This document shows, piece after piece, positions 10,836 through 23,417 of a stretch of 64,000 nt of DNA (its first letter is position 1; each line of letters begins with the position of its first letter). Origin of the DNA: Zerene cesonia (lineage: Eukaryota > Arthropoda > Insecta > Lepidoptera > Pieridae). The position numbers and the translations under genes were made by a program. The notes beneath the pieces were generated by a model. The model made no database searches and was not told the DNA's origin. It saw only the letters and a program-made list of their open reading frames with translations. The stretch lies in contig NC_052110.1 in the NCBI RefSeq assembly GCF_012273895.1, positions 1,736,001-1,800,000 of the forward strand. Direction: 5' to 3'.

Positions 10836-13800
10836 TAGTTATTGTTTTAATGGCAAACATCACTCCAACTTCAAATAGTTTTCGATAAAATACTAAGTTA
10901 TTGTGTAATTAGGTGTTCAGGGTTAACTTGAGAGGTATCGAACATAAACCGAACAAAAATGCTCATTTTTAAAGTCGGCTATGAGGAAAATAATTGAAAA
11001 ACGTAACCAACAAAGCTTGAATTAATAATCAAAATTGTTTTCAAGAAAATAGTACAAATTTTTATACCACATTTCCACTTTACAAAACCTTTTGTGTTGA
11101 GTAGCAAACACTGCGGGTGGCTGCTTAATATGAAAACTATTTTACAGTTTGGAATGCTTTGGATAAAATAGACTTTATTCAATTGTATTACAATCTTTAT
11201 TTCTTTAAATAAGTACAAGTACTTTCTGCATCGTAAAAATGTTGGTTTCAAATGATATTGTTGTAATATAATATTACTGTTTCACAGTTTCTTCATAAAT
11301 GATGTATTATGTTTATATATATACGTAATTTTTGTCAAAGTATTTTTCAAAACTTACCTATCCTCACACCATATCAAATGAAGAATCAATGAAGCATGTT
11401 CCTTGGACTCTAAATAAGTAAATAAATGTTTCTTTCTTTCTTTCTTTCAAAAAATTTTAAAAGGTATAAGCAATATTTCTGAAAAACGCTTTTAACATGC
11501 ATGTTTTTATAAACGTTTATAAGATATCATACAAACAGTTCATGCATTAAATAGTCGTTCATCAAAGAAGTGCTCCGAAACAAATTTAATAAAAATCATT
11601 ATGTAAACTTTTTTTAATCAAATAATTATGTTACACGCCTCATTTAACGCAAAAGTTCATTATTATTTAAATGATAACGATAATTAAAATTTAAAGTGAT
11701 ACTCACCCACAAATTAAATTGTTTAAGGGACGCAGATGCATTTAAGGGTTAACTCGTCACTGAGGCGACGTTTAAAGAAATAACTGAGTTATCCGTAATT
11801 TGATTATGAGCAAGTCGTACTATTGCTTCAATGGTTTGTCATTTAACCCTTTATTGCGGGCTTAATAAAGGGACATTGTGGACCCGCGCTTTTTGTTTCT
11901 GTTTTACCGCTTAGAAAATTGGGAAAATTTATTTATTATTGATAACAGTTTGTTTAATGAAGTTCAAGTTAGAAAATAATTTAATTTTGATTAATCATTT
12001 ATGTCACCTGATTGTATCATTAAATAAATAAACGTTCTGAAACTAACGTTATAAAAACTATATATAACTAATCTTAATTTTCTTAAACAATTACAATACA
12101 GTAAGCGTCGAATTATTATATCTCACTCGATTCAAATACAAATACAGACTAAAAAATGACAAGCCCACCCTCGTTCCATATTTGAATTTTTCAAACGTCC
12201 AATCTACATTATCTGTGCAAATATAAAACCATAGACAGCGGAAATGCTTTAATATTTGTCAATGTCACATCCCCATTGCTTGCTTCGGAATAATATAGAA
12301 AAAAATTGCTACATTTTTTTTCACAAATGAACCGTGTCGTTTCTGGCTCCTCTTATTAGATTAACAGGTCGATTTGGAATTCTGTATGTGGATGTTTATT
12401 TTACGGAAATGAATCGCATTGTGGATGTAGGGTTGGATATTGTTGACTCAGCGTAATGTATTTATATTTAATGTGTTATATATGCACATTTGGACTGACT
12501 GACATCATATTTGTGCTTTGAATATTTTGTGAAGACAACAGAAAAGAAATTAATCTGATGGTATTAGAATTCTAATAAACTTTGATCTCATAAATATCGT
12601 AAATGTGTATAGTTGTTTACTAACTACACCATGAAAATATTATCTATTATAAGCAAGACATATATAAAGAAGAAGAAAGAAAATACATTTATTTATATCA
12701 GTGTTTTAATTTCAATAAATATTTTTATAGGAAAAAACCTTACATTAATTTAACTAAGCTTAAAATGGATATTCACTCAGTTTTATGAGAGTCTATGCAT
12801 ATCAAAGAAACTTCGATTCTCAACTGATTTTTAAAGAACAACACACATGCGTCTTACTTATTCTGGTTTCGAGTAAAATCAATACTTTTTATTTTATTAT
12901 AAATACTTTTTATTTTTGAACGACTGCTATGAATAAAAAAAAACAAAATATTGAAAAATGCATTATTATCTGTATTATGAACTTATGACCTGTATCTTTT
13001 ATGCGACAAATCATAAAATACTAACTCTTATTCGCTACACGCCAGATGGCACAGATTACATAATATATCTCTTTCAAGAAATTTTAAAGTATATGGAAAG
13101 AAAGTTTAACCACAATGCCTTTGCATTAAATCAGATCCTTTATAACATTGTATTGTTATATCGTGATGGACTTTAAAGTTCATTACAGTCTATGAGTCTA
13201 ATCCCACCACACATTAACAACGCGTCTGTTGCCGACAGCACAATGCCGGCTCGCCGACCAAACATTCATGGGAATCACTTTGCTGGCAGTTGTGCGTGTA
13301 CTTGCGACTTTCGTGCGTTTATTTGTCGCATTTTGGCCCCTGCGACAGCGATATCCTAAACCTGTATTCATATTGATACTCAAAATGGGGTTTCTGGTAT
13401 GATTTCCTAAATATGCAATCATGGTTATGTGAAAATACTTTATTGCTACGTTTGTATTGTAACTATTGTGTAAAAATAATTTGGACGATGCAGAAAATAA
13501 ATCGAATCCTATAAGTATATTATTAATGATTATAATAAAAACTGCTTTTAGTACTATCGATTAAAAATCTACCGAATTCAAATAAAGAAGTTTACGTATG
13601 TTTGTTAACTCACAACTTTATACTGGTTCAACCGGTTTTTTGTGAAAAATAATTATTTCATATTTTAAAATATACTTAAGCTTAGAATATATATAGATTA
13701 TTTAACTGCACACCACACTGTCGCTAGTTTACTCGGGATCTTCAAATATCAGCGTCTTGGGCTAGCGTCTTGTTGCAAGTTCATATTAAATTAAACAGGC

Positions 13801-14089
13801 ACCCAAAGTCATTAAGACCCGTCGAACGCATTAACACGGTTGGCTCGCAATTTCCTATGTGGTCAATGTATGAAACAGTTTGCGTAATGTTATTTTATAC
13901 TATATTTTGATTATATTATCAATCGTAATGAAGTGATAATCTAAATAATGATAAAAATAATTATTCACGAGCATAATAACCGATTAAACAAATTACGTCA
14001 ACGAAGAAGTCAAATTATCAGATATCACCATTTCCTTTTTTAATCTCTATATCTCTAGTGCCTTGTGTCTTAACATAAACGTCAGAAAT
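10836..14089. other. Intergenic, no gene recognised
   Basis: AT-rich sequence with a (TTTC)n tract at about 11431-11450. A locally GC-richer stretch of about 220 bases at 13200-13420 stands out from the background; it is open in more than one frame but resembles no protein I know. Confidence 0.5.
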
Positions 14090-14393
14090 TTCTTTTTTTG
14101 TTATGTCATAGTCAGCAATGGAGCTGGTGGGTCGCCTGATGGTAAGCGCTACCACCGCCCATGAACATTTAGAGAGATTAAGGTATATTGTAGATCTTAC
14201 GCCTCTACTAAGATAGGATTGACGAGAGGAATAAATGATAGGACTGGGAAGGGTAAGGAAAAGTATATGAGCCTTCGCTTCCCCCACACACCGTACGAAA
14301 CACAATAGCATGCTATTATTTCATAGTTTTCTGTGATTGTGTGGTACTGGTAACTGGCCCAATTCGTGCCGAAGCGTGCTCGACTCCCACATA
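14090..14393 (-). mobile_element. Degenerate copy of the poly(A) retroposon family
   Basis: Minus-strand copy of the 8111-8441 element. The right end matches (CGTGCTCGACTCCCAC on the plus strand), as do the GGTGGGTCGCCTGATGGTAAGCG and CCACCGCCCATGAACATT regions near the left end. Several internal deletions are evident compared with the 8.1-kb copy. Confidence 0.75.
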
Positions 14394-16289
14394 CAGATAA
14401 GAATTAGCTGAATTGGTTGAGCTGTTCTCGAGTATTACGCCTAGCAACACATTTCGACAATTGTACTAAAATCGTTTCATTGAGTATTATCATTGAACAT
14501 TTAATGATACGAATACTTATTAATAAACAGATTTATAATCTACAATTAAGCGATAGAAAGTCAAATTAGTGTCTTAATTCATTGTAGCGTATCACATTAT
14601 ACTAGTATATCAATACGAACATGTAAAAAACTGTACTAAAATCGATATCCCACTAATTCGTGTTTCATTGGTGTTTCTGTACATCTGCTGACGATTTGCG
14701 ACAAGCTGTAATTTGAGGGCATTAGTAACATTGGTTTCAAATTAGTTTCGTGCATCTTCATTACATTCATTTTTAATTTAAATGCTTTTTGATTATTGGT
14801 TGAACGGTGAGTAGTGTATGTACAGGGTGTAGATTATAGTTTTAATACGCTAGTTACGTAAATATTAATATAATTCCTGATGCGTTTTTCGTGTAACAAT
14901 TAATAATATTTCAAGGATGAGAAATCTTGAAGATAGACCACATTGTAATGATTTACTTTCGCAACTTAAATGGAATATTTAGCTAATGAAAATAGCTCTA
15001 ATTTTTGCTCAACTTTCACAAAAAAATCGAATATATATACGTTGTTTTATTTTGGACATATATAAAGCAATGTAACATTATAAATGTAGCAGCAATTCTA
15101 GAATGTAAAGGGAGCCCCCCCCATTTACGTTCTAGAATTATCTAGAAATTATATACTTATTTCCTCTCTTTCCTATAACTCTTTGTCAAACAATTATTAT
15201 TGTAATAATTGTATAAAAAACCACACTACGCTTATTTCGATCTTATTCAAATTGAATGCTATAAAACATGAGTTTGTTAAAATCAATTTACTAAGAACGG
15301 TTGATAAAATTTTATATTTAACCCGCAGGTGGGATAAGTTACGCTAATGCAATCTGAACATCTGGTGCTTATGCAATATGCAATCTACGTGAAGGTATTA
15401 GGGAAATTGAAGGTACGAAAAACTTCTGAAACTCCGAATGAATAACTTGGAAATTTTGATTAGGATTTTGCTCTCGAATATTACCTGCGACATCGTGGGA
15501 ATTAGAGAGGTGAGCGCATTCTAATGTTTGCTTAATGTGTTGTTTGTAGCATGCATTTTACATCTCTTACAGAATTATATTAATAGTTCTATGAAGCAGA
15601 TATATTGTTTAAATTAACTTGAATAATTATATGATATATCCAGCCTTGCTGTAGCACTTCTGAAATATAAAACAAATTCTATATTTACATGTATATATTG
15701 TTTTATTTCCATATTCAACACGAACACTATAATTGCCACATTATATCCCTTTACACATAGAAAATACAAAAGAGTTGGATAATATCACCAAAGATTAATC
15801 AGTCCCAAACAAATTTGAAAAATGAACTGCTTTCTACGCCTTTACAGATTCGAAATCAATGTTAATCTCCGCATAATCAAAAACAAAGCCTAATGGATAA
15901 GTCGATTTGATGGTAATTAATGATGTTAGAGATTAATAATAAGTCAAAAAGCGTAGTAGCAAGTGAGTGGGAGGGAAAATGAAGATGTCACGCCGTAATC
16001 GGATGGTCGGAGGCTGGAGACGTGACTTTGATAAATAGCCGTCAATGGAACGAAAACACGGGCGGTGGAAGTTAGTAGATGAAGCGGTGGATACTGCGTA
16101 GAAGCAGACGTGTCGCATATAAAACAGATAATTGTAACAAGTTAAAAAGGTTGCATTAATTTACAAAAAAACATTTTTTTATGATTTATTGAATTACATA
16201 TTTATCTTCTTGATAAATACTCTTGATTGAATTATATTCATGATAACATTGCAAATCATTTCAACATGATTAAAATAATAAATGTGGTA
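14394..16289. other. Intergenic with a hairpin/heat-shock-element-like cluster
   Basis: No gene is recognised. A notable inverted repeat lies at 15094-15139 (listed separately). The rest is AT-rich. Confidence 0.5.
15094..15139. repeat. Inverted repeat with C8 loop and repeated TTCTAGAA
   Basis: The arms aattctagaatgtaaa (15094-15109) and tttacgttctagaatt (15124-15139) pair with one mismatch around a G/C-only loop that includes a run of Cs. Each arm holds TTCTAGAA, which fits the heat-shock-element core TTCnnGAA, and a further TCTAGAAA follows at about 15141. This may be a MITE relic or a chance cluster of heat-shock-factor sites; no gene nearby supports a promoter role. Confidence 0.5.
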
Positions 16290-16800
16290 GTGTGGGTGTC
16301 GAGTACGCTTCGGCACAAATTGGGCCAGCTTGCGCCGAGGAAGTACCACACCCCCACAGAAAACCAACTTCAAATAGCAGCATGCAAATGCGTTCCGTAC
16401 GGTGAGTGAGGATGCCAGAGGCCCGTTTCCAATTCCTCACCCTTGTCTGCCCATTCCATCTTTCCAGTTCTCAATCTTTTCTCACCACTTAAATCAGGCA
16501 GCACATTGGCAGAGACAAAATTACATTCTTTATTCGAACAGCAAGGGACTGGAACATTCTTCCTGAGTCTGTATTCCCTAAAGGTTATAATCTGAGGGTC
16601 TTTAAAAGTAGAGTGAACAGGTACCTTCTAGGGAAGCGCGTTCCATCTTAGACTACATCGACGCTTACCAGCAGGCGAGATGGTAGTCAAGCGCTTCCCT
16701 ATCACTCAATAAAAAAGACACTACTTCTGCGAATGCTCATGGGTGATAGTCATCGTCTACTATCAGACGAACCACCAGCTCGAATGCCGGGGGTGAAATA
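16290..16800 (+). mobile_element. Composite retroposon: family head joined to a LINE ORF2 tail
   Basis: The first 200 bases match the family head seen on the minus strand at 8441 (GTCGAGTACGCTTCGGCAC, GGGCCAGCTTGCGCCG, TACGGTGAGTGAGG). The sequence then passes into a protein-coding relic at 16526-16651 and ends with AACCACCAGCTCG and an A-rich tail near 16800. This suggests that the short family is derived from, or was mobilised by, a non-LTR retrotransposon with the same ends, or that the two elements are nested. Confidence 0.6.
16526..16651 (+). pseudogene. Non-LTR retrotransposon ORF2 C-terminal fragment
   Basis: A 41-codon frame ends in TAG at 16649-16651 and includes the residues RTARDWNILPES, VFP and FKSRVNRYLLG. 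This is the conserved C-terminal tail typical of endonuclease/reverse-transcriptase proteins of insect non-LTR retrotransposons (the pattern W-N-x-L-P followed by FKsRvnr). The upstream reverse transcriptase domain is absent, so this is a 5'-truncated insertion relic. The exact clade (Jockey- or RTE-like) cannot be decided from so short a piece. Confidence 0.7.
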
Positions 16801-18829
16801 AAAAAATAAACAACAAACTAATAAAGAATTATCTTAAAAAAGCTCTATTAGTGATTTAGTAAATTAAGTTCGATATTTGCTATTGGTTAATTCTAATCAA
16901 CAGGTTAATTTATTTCCAGACATACAATTATAATTATTTATTTGCGCGAAAACAACTCTCGTAACTTGCATCCCATCTTAAGCTCAGGAGACGCCGCGCT
17001 TACAAATAGGCTCAACAACAATTCCGTTACATCCACTCCGATTAATTGATTTAGATAAACGAAATGTTTTTATTAATGAAATTACGGAAATTGTGTTCTG
17101 CTTAATTTATAAATCGTTCCAATCTTACTACTAATATAATGAAGGAATCTTTTAGTCATGTAATGCAGGTTCTACATATTTTTACCTAATTATGTTTAAA
17201 AAATTATCGGTAATCATTTGAAAACCTGCACATCTAGAAAAAGTGCTATACCATTCACCTTTATTACTCGTGTAATCAGTGTACAAGCCTATTCGAGTAG
17301 AGTAGATTTAATAGATCATATAGTATAGAAAAAAAATAGAGAAAGCCATTTTGATACTAATTGGTCTAAGTAGTCTAAGTAGTCGTAAGTAGTGTAACTC
17401 GAACACATTTATTTCACCACTAAACAGTCACGTCACAATTAAACAGAAACACCTCTGTATTTCATATAAAAATCCGCCTTTTCGTAAATTCTTCTTATAT
17501 CGATACCTCGATTATATGACATCTCCCTTAATGTTTCTTCCAAACATTCTACTCTATTATATTGTCATGTAACTTCAGATATATTCTCAACCACGAGCGG
17601 TAATTTTTCTTTTATTTTTCATAACTATAAACATCATATTTACAAAAACTGGAAGTAAAATAGCAATATATATATTTAATGTCTTTTAGAAATGTTTACA
17701 TTGCTAGTATAAAAACATCTATTAAGGTCGTTTCATAAACGCTGTTATTTTTAGAAATATCCGTCGACATTGTACATTCACCCTAATCATTCTGCATATG
17801 AAAGTTAATACTGAGCGTTTATGCAAATGTATTTTTTGCTATATCCAAGTAAATTTGCATTCATTTGAGGCCTCGTTTTTTGTTCAATGGCCCGTACTGG
17901 GCATAAATATTGTCTTTGTTTCCTGTACTTTACATAATGCCCTGGGTCTATGCTACGTTTCGAAAAATTAATACATTAATTTTTAATTCGCATTACATTT
18001 CGGCGCTGGACCCTTTGTAAATTGAATTTTTTTTTGCATGAAATATTATTTTTTGTTTACGCTAGACCTTAGTAAGTTAATGTTGTATGTTTTATCTGAT
18101 TAAATGCGAGAGTACAGTCAATTAAAACTATACTTACCTACTAAAAATACATATTATTTAAATGGTTGATGAGCTCTGTATCGCAATTTTCACATATTTT
18201 CTAAACAACAAATTGTGATGCATCAAGTAGTTGTGTGCATATGTACTGAATGCCTCATCTTATTTGTTTTAGCAGATAATTATTATTGTACAGTAATGTA
18301 TTTAAAAATATGTAAAAAATATCAATAAACTAAATCGTATTCTTAGGTTATTCTTTTCATATCTGTCAGCTTGACAGGTATGAGATTCATAATACTTCTA
18401 TACACTACTTTGTACCTCACATATCCTTGAGAAAATAATTAAGGTCTATTCACACTCCCACTATAAAGTACCTTCTAACCCCCAACAAACCCACACTTCT
18501 TTAAGACAAACCACAAGCAACCAGCATAAATACGTCTTTGACACCCCAACCCTCTTCCAACCCTTATATGCACTACTGACCTATATGTATCCATGCCTTA
18601 GGGTGTTTCAATTATTCAAAGTGCTAAGGGTAGGGTTAAAAAAAAGGTGTAAAGTATAGCTAGCTCGTGGTGTAGGGTTTAGAGTTCCCTGTAAATGTCT
18701 AATCGATAAACGATATTGCCATACTGATAACTTGATGCGCATGTTATATTAAAGCAGTGAAACCTGTTGTTAGTTTTTATGTAAAATTTATCCGAATTTG
18801 CGCCACTGAAGAAATCTTACCTTCTATCT
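16801..18829. other. Intergenic, no gene recognised
   Basis: AT-rich sequence without a credible coding frame or an identifiable repeat. Nothing supportable is seen. Confidence 0.5.
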
Positions 18830-18990
18830 ATCCTGCTAATATTATAAATGCGAAAGTTTGTAGGGATGTGTGTGTGTTTTTTACTCTTTCACGCAGAAAC
18901 TATTGAGCCGATTGCAATAAAATTTGATACGTAGATAGCTGGACAACTGGAATAACATATAGGTAACTTTTTATCCCGATATTCCTACGA
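18830..18990 (-). mobile_element. Interspersed element copy, truncated
   Basis: In the opposite orientation to 2698-2893: it starts CCTGCTAATATTATAAATGC, runs through GTTTGTAGGGATGTG and TTGCAATAAAATTTG, and stops at CCGATATTCCTACG without the terminal CCGCGG...CTAG block. Confidence 0.65.
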
Positions 18991-19384
18991 AACTGAATTT
19001 AAAATTAATCAAGCATCACTTAGAGTATTATATTGTCTGTGGTATGCGCAATAATGTAACAAGTCTATAGTGATATGACATAGTATACATAGACTACTAA
19101 CTTAACTAAATTTATTTCAAACATAAACTCCGTATCAGAAAGTTAGAAATTAATATTTATTTTACTCTGTCTTACATCTTAGATATCGTAACCTTGCTTG
19201 AATGTCACGGACGTTGTTGGTCGAGTTCATATTCAACCGTTTTTGTTAGACAAATAATTAGTATTTGCTAAGTGTTATCTGAAGCTAACCTTTCATTAAC
19301 TTACTAACCATTAAACACGTTAACTTGAATACATTAGCATATTAGGAATATACATAGAAGCAATCAAAGGTGGTGTTATCCTAT

Positions 19385-19580
19385 CCTATCCTACCAATAT
19401 TATAGATGCGAAAGTTCGTGGGGATGGATGTGTGTATGTGTATGTCTGTTTCACGCAAAAGCTACTGATCCGATTGCAATGAAATTTGGAACGTAGATGG
19501 CTGGGCAACTGGAATAACTCATAGACAACTTTTTATCTCAATACGGGTTATAGCGGGTGAAGCCGCAGGGCGCAGCTAGT
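19385..19580 (-). mobile_element. Interspersed element copy
   Basis: A near-complete copy running from CCTACCAATATTATAGATGC to GGGTGAAGCCGCAGGGCGCAG and CTAG. It lies about 400 bases from the truncated copy at 18830 in the same orientation. It is immediately followed by a 60-base scrap resembling the GATCACCACCGGCCATGAACG region of the poly(A) retroposon family (about 19590-19650). Confidence 0.7.
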
Positions 19581-19941
19581 GAGAAATATAGATAGCCTGA
19601 TAGAAAACGATCACCACCGGCCATGAACGCTGTTCGATTTTGAGAGGTATAAGGTCATCTTAATTCACTAATAATAAAATATACAATAATAAAGGTTGTC
19701 TAGCAGAGATAACTTTAAGTCATAAGACCGCTATTTGTAAAATTTTTCTTGTTTTTGTGTTAAGACAAATTGTACAATAATAATAATTTAATTTACATAT
19801 AAATACCCAAAAAATTTAGTATAACACTTGCACATAATAACACCATATTTGCTTACAATGCCATTGACGATTCAAAAAAAATATAATTTGAAGAAAATGT
19901 AATTTCTATTCCAATATATTACACACGAATAACACTTAAAC

Positions 19942-20268
19942 GCAAAGCAGTGGTGGCTAAAAGCAGTGGTGGCTCAGTGGTGAGAACCTCGGACTTCAAA
20001 ATCGATAAGTCAGGGTTCGAGACCGGGCGAGCGTGCAGGAAATAAATTGATTTTTCAATTTATCTGCGCATGTTGATAACATCACCACTGCTTAAACGGT
20101 GAAGGAAAACATCGTGAGGAAACCGGCATGTCCAAGAATTAAAAGTTCGACGACATGTGACATCTGCCAACCCGCACTTGGCCAGCGTGGTGGATTATGG
20201 CCTGAACCCTCATAGGAGGCCTGTGTCCCAGCAGTGGGAACATATATGGGCTGATGATGATGATGATG
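19942..20268 (+). mobile_element. tRNA-derived SINE with (GAT)n tail and target-site duplication
   Basis: The head GTGGCTCAGTGGTGAG and the box B-like GGGTTCGAGAC are followed by a body typical of lepidopteran SINEs of the HaSE type (GTGAGGAAACCGGCATG, CACTTGGCCAGCGTGGTGGA, CCAGCAGTGGGA) and a GATGATGAT tail. A perfect 11-bp duplication, AACACTTAAAC, flanks it at 19931-19941 and 20269-20279. The first 15 bases are duplicated in tandem (GCAGTGGTGGC twice). Confidence 0.9.
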
Positions 20269-20279
20269 AACACTTAAAC

Positions 20280-21188
20280 AAAATCTATAACAAAATCAAA
20301 TCTAATAATCACTCTACAAAGCTCTTAAAATCTTATGATTAAGTAACATAAGCCGAGGAAGTTCTGAATACAATTGTTTTTCTGTTTTTTTTCCTTTCTC
20401 GATAGCTCAACGGCTTTTCAACCGATTGACGAGATTCTTTCTGAGTTTGATAGGAAGCTGTTGACATTTGGTCTCTGATTTTACAATCTGGAGTAACACC
20501 TCTCATCGTCGTCGGCGACCTTTTTGTAGAAGATTTATTTAAAGATTTTAATACCAGGGTTGAATACGAAATGAACTTTGCTCAATGCTATTGCCAAGGA
20601 CAAGGGCAGCTTCCTACGCGATCCAGCAACGCTAAGTCCAAGGTTTATATCTCACCACAAAGGAATGGAATATTTATGTAAGAAGAAAATGAAAGGACTC
20701 TCTATTACGTCAGAACCTTGAACTTCACGTGTTTCGCATTTTCCAAGCCATTTAATACTGACCTTGCTTCATAAATTAGAAGATAAGAAAGATTTTTAAA
20801 GATGTGGAATACTTTTACTAGAATTTATATTTTATATGGCAACTCAATTTCATTCAGAATTCGTTGGATCTACCTCAAAAGTTTTCATTTAAATATACAA
20901 AGAGCTATGTATTAACTAGCCTTTTAGCTTTTACAGAAGATAAGACTATAAATTTTGTTTTTTGTGAACCAGTTAAGAAACATTGAAATATAAAGATATT
21001 CACTTTAAATTTTGTTGTATGTTTACGAGGTAAAGGATTTATTTATATTATTGTATAATTAGAAGAATTAGGAGAATTACATATTACATATTACATATTA
21101 CATAAGACATACGATTAGAATGAATCTTCGCAATCGTTATGCAGACCGCATATCTGCTATTGTAATTTGTTTGTACGGAAGACACGTA
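20280..21188. other. Intergenic, no gene recognised
   Basis: AT-rich noncoding sequence with a short tandem array of TACATATT units at about 21076-21105. No credible gene is seen. Confidence 0.5.
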
Positions 21189-21393
21189 GACCGCCTCGTT
21201 GGTACAGTGGTTAACGCGTGAGCTTAGAACCGAGGGGTCCTGGGTTCAATTGCCGGTGGGAATAACAAAAAAAACCTCGGTCTGGCAGGAAATAGAAGGC
21301 TGATCACCTACTTGTCCGTAAAGAAATCAGTGAAACAGATGTCAAACAGATATCATCTGCCCCATACCCCACTAAGGGACACGGCACTTCACT
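21189..21393 (+). mobile_element. tRNA-derived SINE with target-site duplication
   Basis: A third copy of the 3229 family, with intact box A-like and box B-like segments. The flanking duplication is TACGGAAGACACGTA at 21174-21188 and TACGGAAGGCACGTA at 21394-21408: 15 bp with one mismatch, so it is a little older than the copies whose duplications are perfect. Confidence 0.9.
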
Positions 21394-21549
21394 TACGGAA
21401 GGCACGTACGGAATCGCTTTGTATTTTTTTTGGAAACGTAATTTAACATAATCTGTGAAACGTTATCTGTTAAAAAGACAATCGAAATTAAGATATATAA
21501 AGATACAAAGATTATTTTTGATACTTGAACTTTAAATAATTCTTTCATA

Positions 21550-22250
21550 CAAAAATGACACGATATTCCTGGGGAGGAAGATACCACTCCAGATTCTATG
21601 TTAACAATTTCCTGTCAAACGCAACTAGAATCATGTCAATCGATAAACCCACAGAGTTGTCGGTTAACGAAACTGAAAAAAATAGAATCTCCTTCGATTT
21701 TTGGAACAAAAAAACCATTCGTTGCATATTTGAATTAACAAAGGTAAGTTTGAAGGGGATATTTAAAAAAAAGAGAACGGGCCAAACCCTTCTGGCTTCG
21801 ATTGAAATATTTGCAATTTTTCCGTCCAGTCCGCTACGTACATTTGCAAAATTACGCGGAACATCTAACAAATGAACGCGGCACAAAACGCAGACGCCCT
21901 AATGTTCGCCCATCAAAGCCCTAAATGACACACGTCATTGCAATTACCGAACCTGCGTTGCACGATTGCCCTTTCTATCACGTCCAACGCTTGTTTTGTA
22001 ACCACACCACACATCCAGCTCGAACAAAGCATGCAATGTACGTCGCCTATAACGAAAGTACCAATGGGAATCGCTGATATATTGCTGGGTGCGTACAGGA
22101 ATTATGGGCCAAATCCATCTCAGGATCCAATGACGTCATTTCGCATCTGAATGACAGGGTGGCGAAAGGGCAATACACATTGTCTATACTGCTTTGTGTG
22201 TGGCAGATAAATATTTGAAATGGACAAAACAATTAGTGTTTAATTGTTGC
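21550..22250. other. GC-richer nonrepetitive island, possible conserved noncoding element
   Basis: This 700-base block is less AT-rich than its surroundings and matches no repeat in the window. It is open in overlapping frames on both strands over part of its length (about 21555-21886), but neither product looks like a known protein. It contains a perfect cAMP-response-element palindrome TGACGTCA (22131-22138) and ACGTCATTGCAAT (about 21928-21940), which joins a half CRE to a C/EBP-like half-site. A distal enhancer or an unrecognised exon are both possible. Confidence 0.3.
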
Positions 22251-22340
22251 TGTCACCTGATTTTAGTGACACAATATCCGCTCTTAAACTGACAATTACT
22301 TGGCAATACAGTTTAATTAAAATCTTCTGGTACTTATTTT

Positions 22341-23340
22341 NNNNNNNNNNNNNNNNNNNNNNNNNNNNNNNNNNNNNNNNNNNNNNNNNNNNNNNNNNNN
22401 NNNNNNNNNNNNNNNNNNNNNNNNNNNNNNNNNNNNNNNNNNNNNNNNNNNNNNNNNNNNNNNNNNNNNNNNNNNNNNNNNNNNNNNNNNNNNNNNNNNN
22501 NNNNNNNNNNNNNNNNNNNNNNNNNNNNNNNNNNNNNNNNNNNNNNNNNNNNNNNNNNNNNNNNNNNNNNNNNNNNNNNNNNNNNNNNNNNNNNNNNNNN
22601 NNNNNNNNNNNNNNNNNNNNNNNNNNNNNNNNNNNNNNNNNNNNNNNNNNNNNNNNNNNNNNNNNNNNNNNNNNNNNNNNNNNNNNNNNNNNNNNNNNNN
22701 NNNNNNNNNNNNNNNNNNNNNNNNNNNNNNNNNNNNNNNNNNNNNNNNNNNNNNNNNNNNNNNNNNNNNNNNNNNNNNNNNNNNNNNNNNNNNNNNNNNN
22801 NNNNNNNNNNNNNNNNNNNNNNNNNNNNNNNNNNNNNNNNNNNNNNNNNNNNNNNNNNNNNNNNNNNNNNNNNNNNNNNNNNNNNNNNNNNNNNNNNNNN
22901 NNNNNNNNNNNNNNNNNNNNNNNNNNNNNNNNNNNNNNNNNNNNNNNNNNNNNNNNNNNNNNNNNNNNNNNNNNNNNNNNNNNNNNNNNNNNNNNNNNNN
23001 NNNNNNNNNNNNNNNNNNNNNNNNNNNNNNNNNNNNNNNNNNNNNNNNNNNNNNNNNNNNNNNNNNNNNNNNNNNNNNNNNNNNNNNNNNNNNNNNNNNN
23101 NNNNNNNNNNNNNNNNNNNNNNNNNNNNNNNNNNNNNNNNNNNNNNNNNNNNNNNNNNNNNNNNNNNNNNNNNNNNNNNNNNNNNNNNNNNNNNNNNNNN
23201 NNNNNNNNNNNNNNNNNNNNNNNNNNNNNNNNNNNNNNNNNNNNNNNNNNNNNNNNNNNNNNNNNNNNNNNNNNNNNNNNNNNNNNNNNNNNNNNNNNNN
23301 NNNNNNNNNNNNNNNNNNNNNNNNNNNNNNNNNNNNNNNN
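22341..23340. other. Assembly gap, 1000 N, flanked by an identical 77-base duplicate
   Basis: The 77 bases before the gap (22264-22340) are repeated exactly after it (23341-23417). This is the signature of two contig ends that overlap but were not merged, so the true gap may be zero or negative and the N run a placeholder. Confidence 0.95.
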
Positions 23341-23417
23341 TAGTGACACAATATCCGCTCTTAAACTGACAATTACTTGGCAATACAGTTTAATTAAAAT
23401 CTTCTGGTACTTATTTT

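Noticed and set aside
21076..21105. Short TACATATT tandem considered as a CRISPR-like or satellite array
   Set aside because: Only about four 8-base units without spacers; a simple microsatellite.
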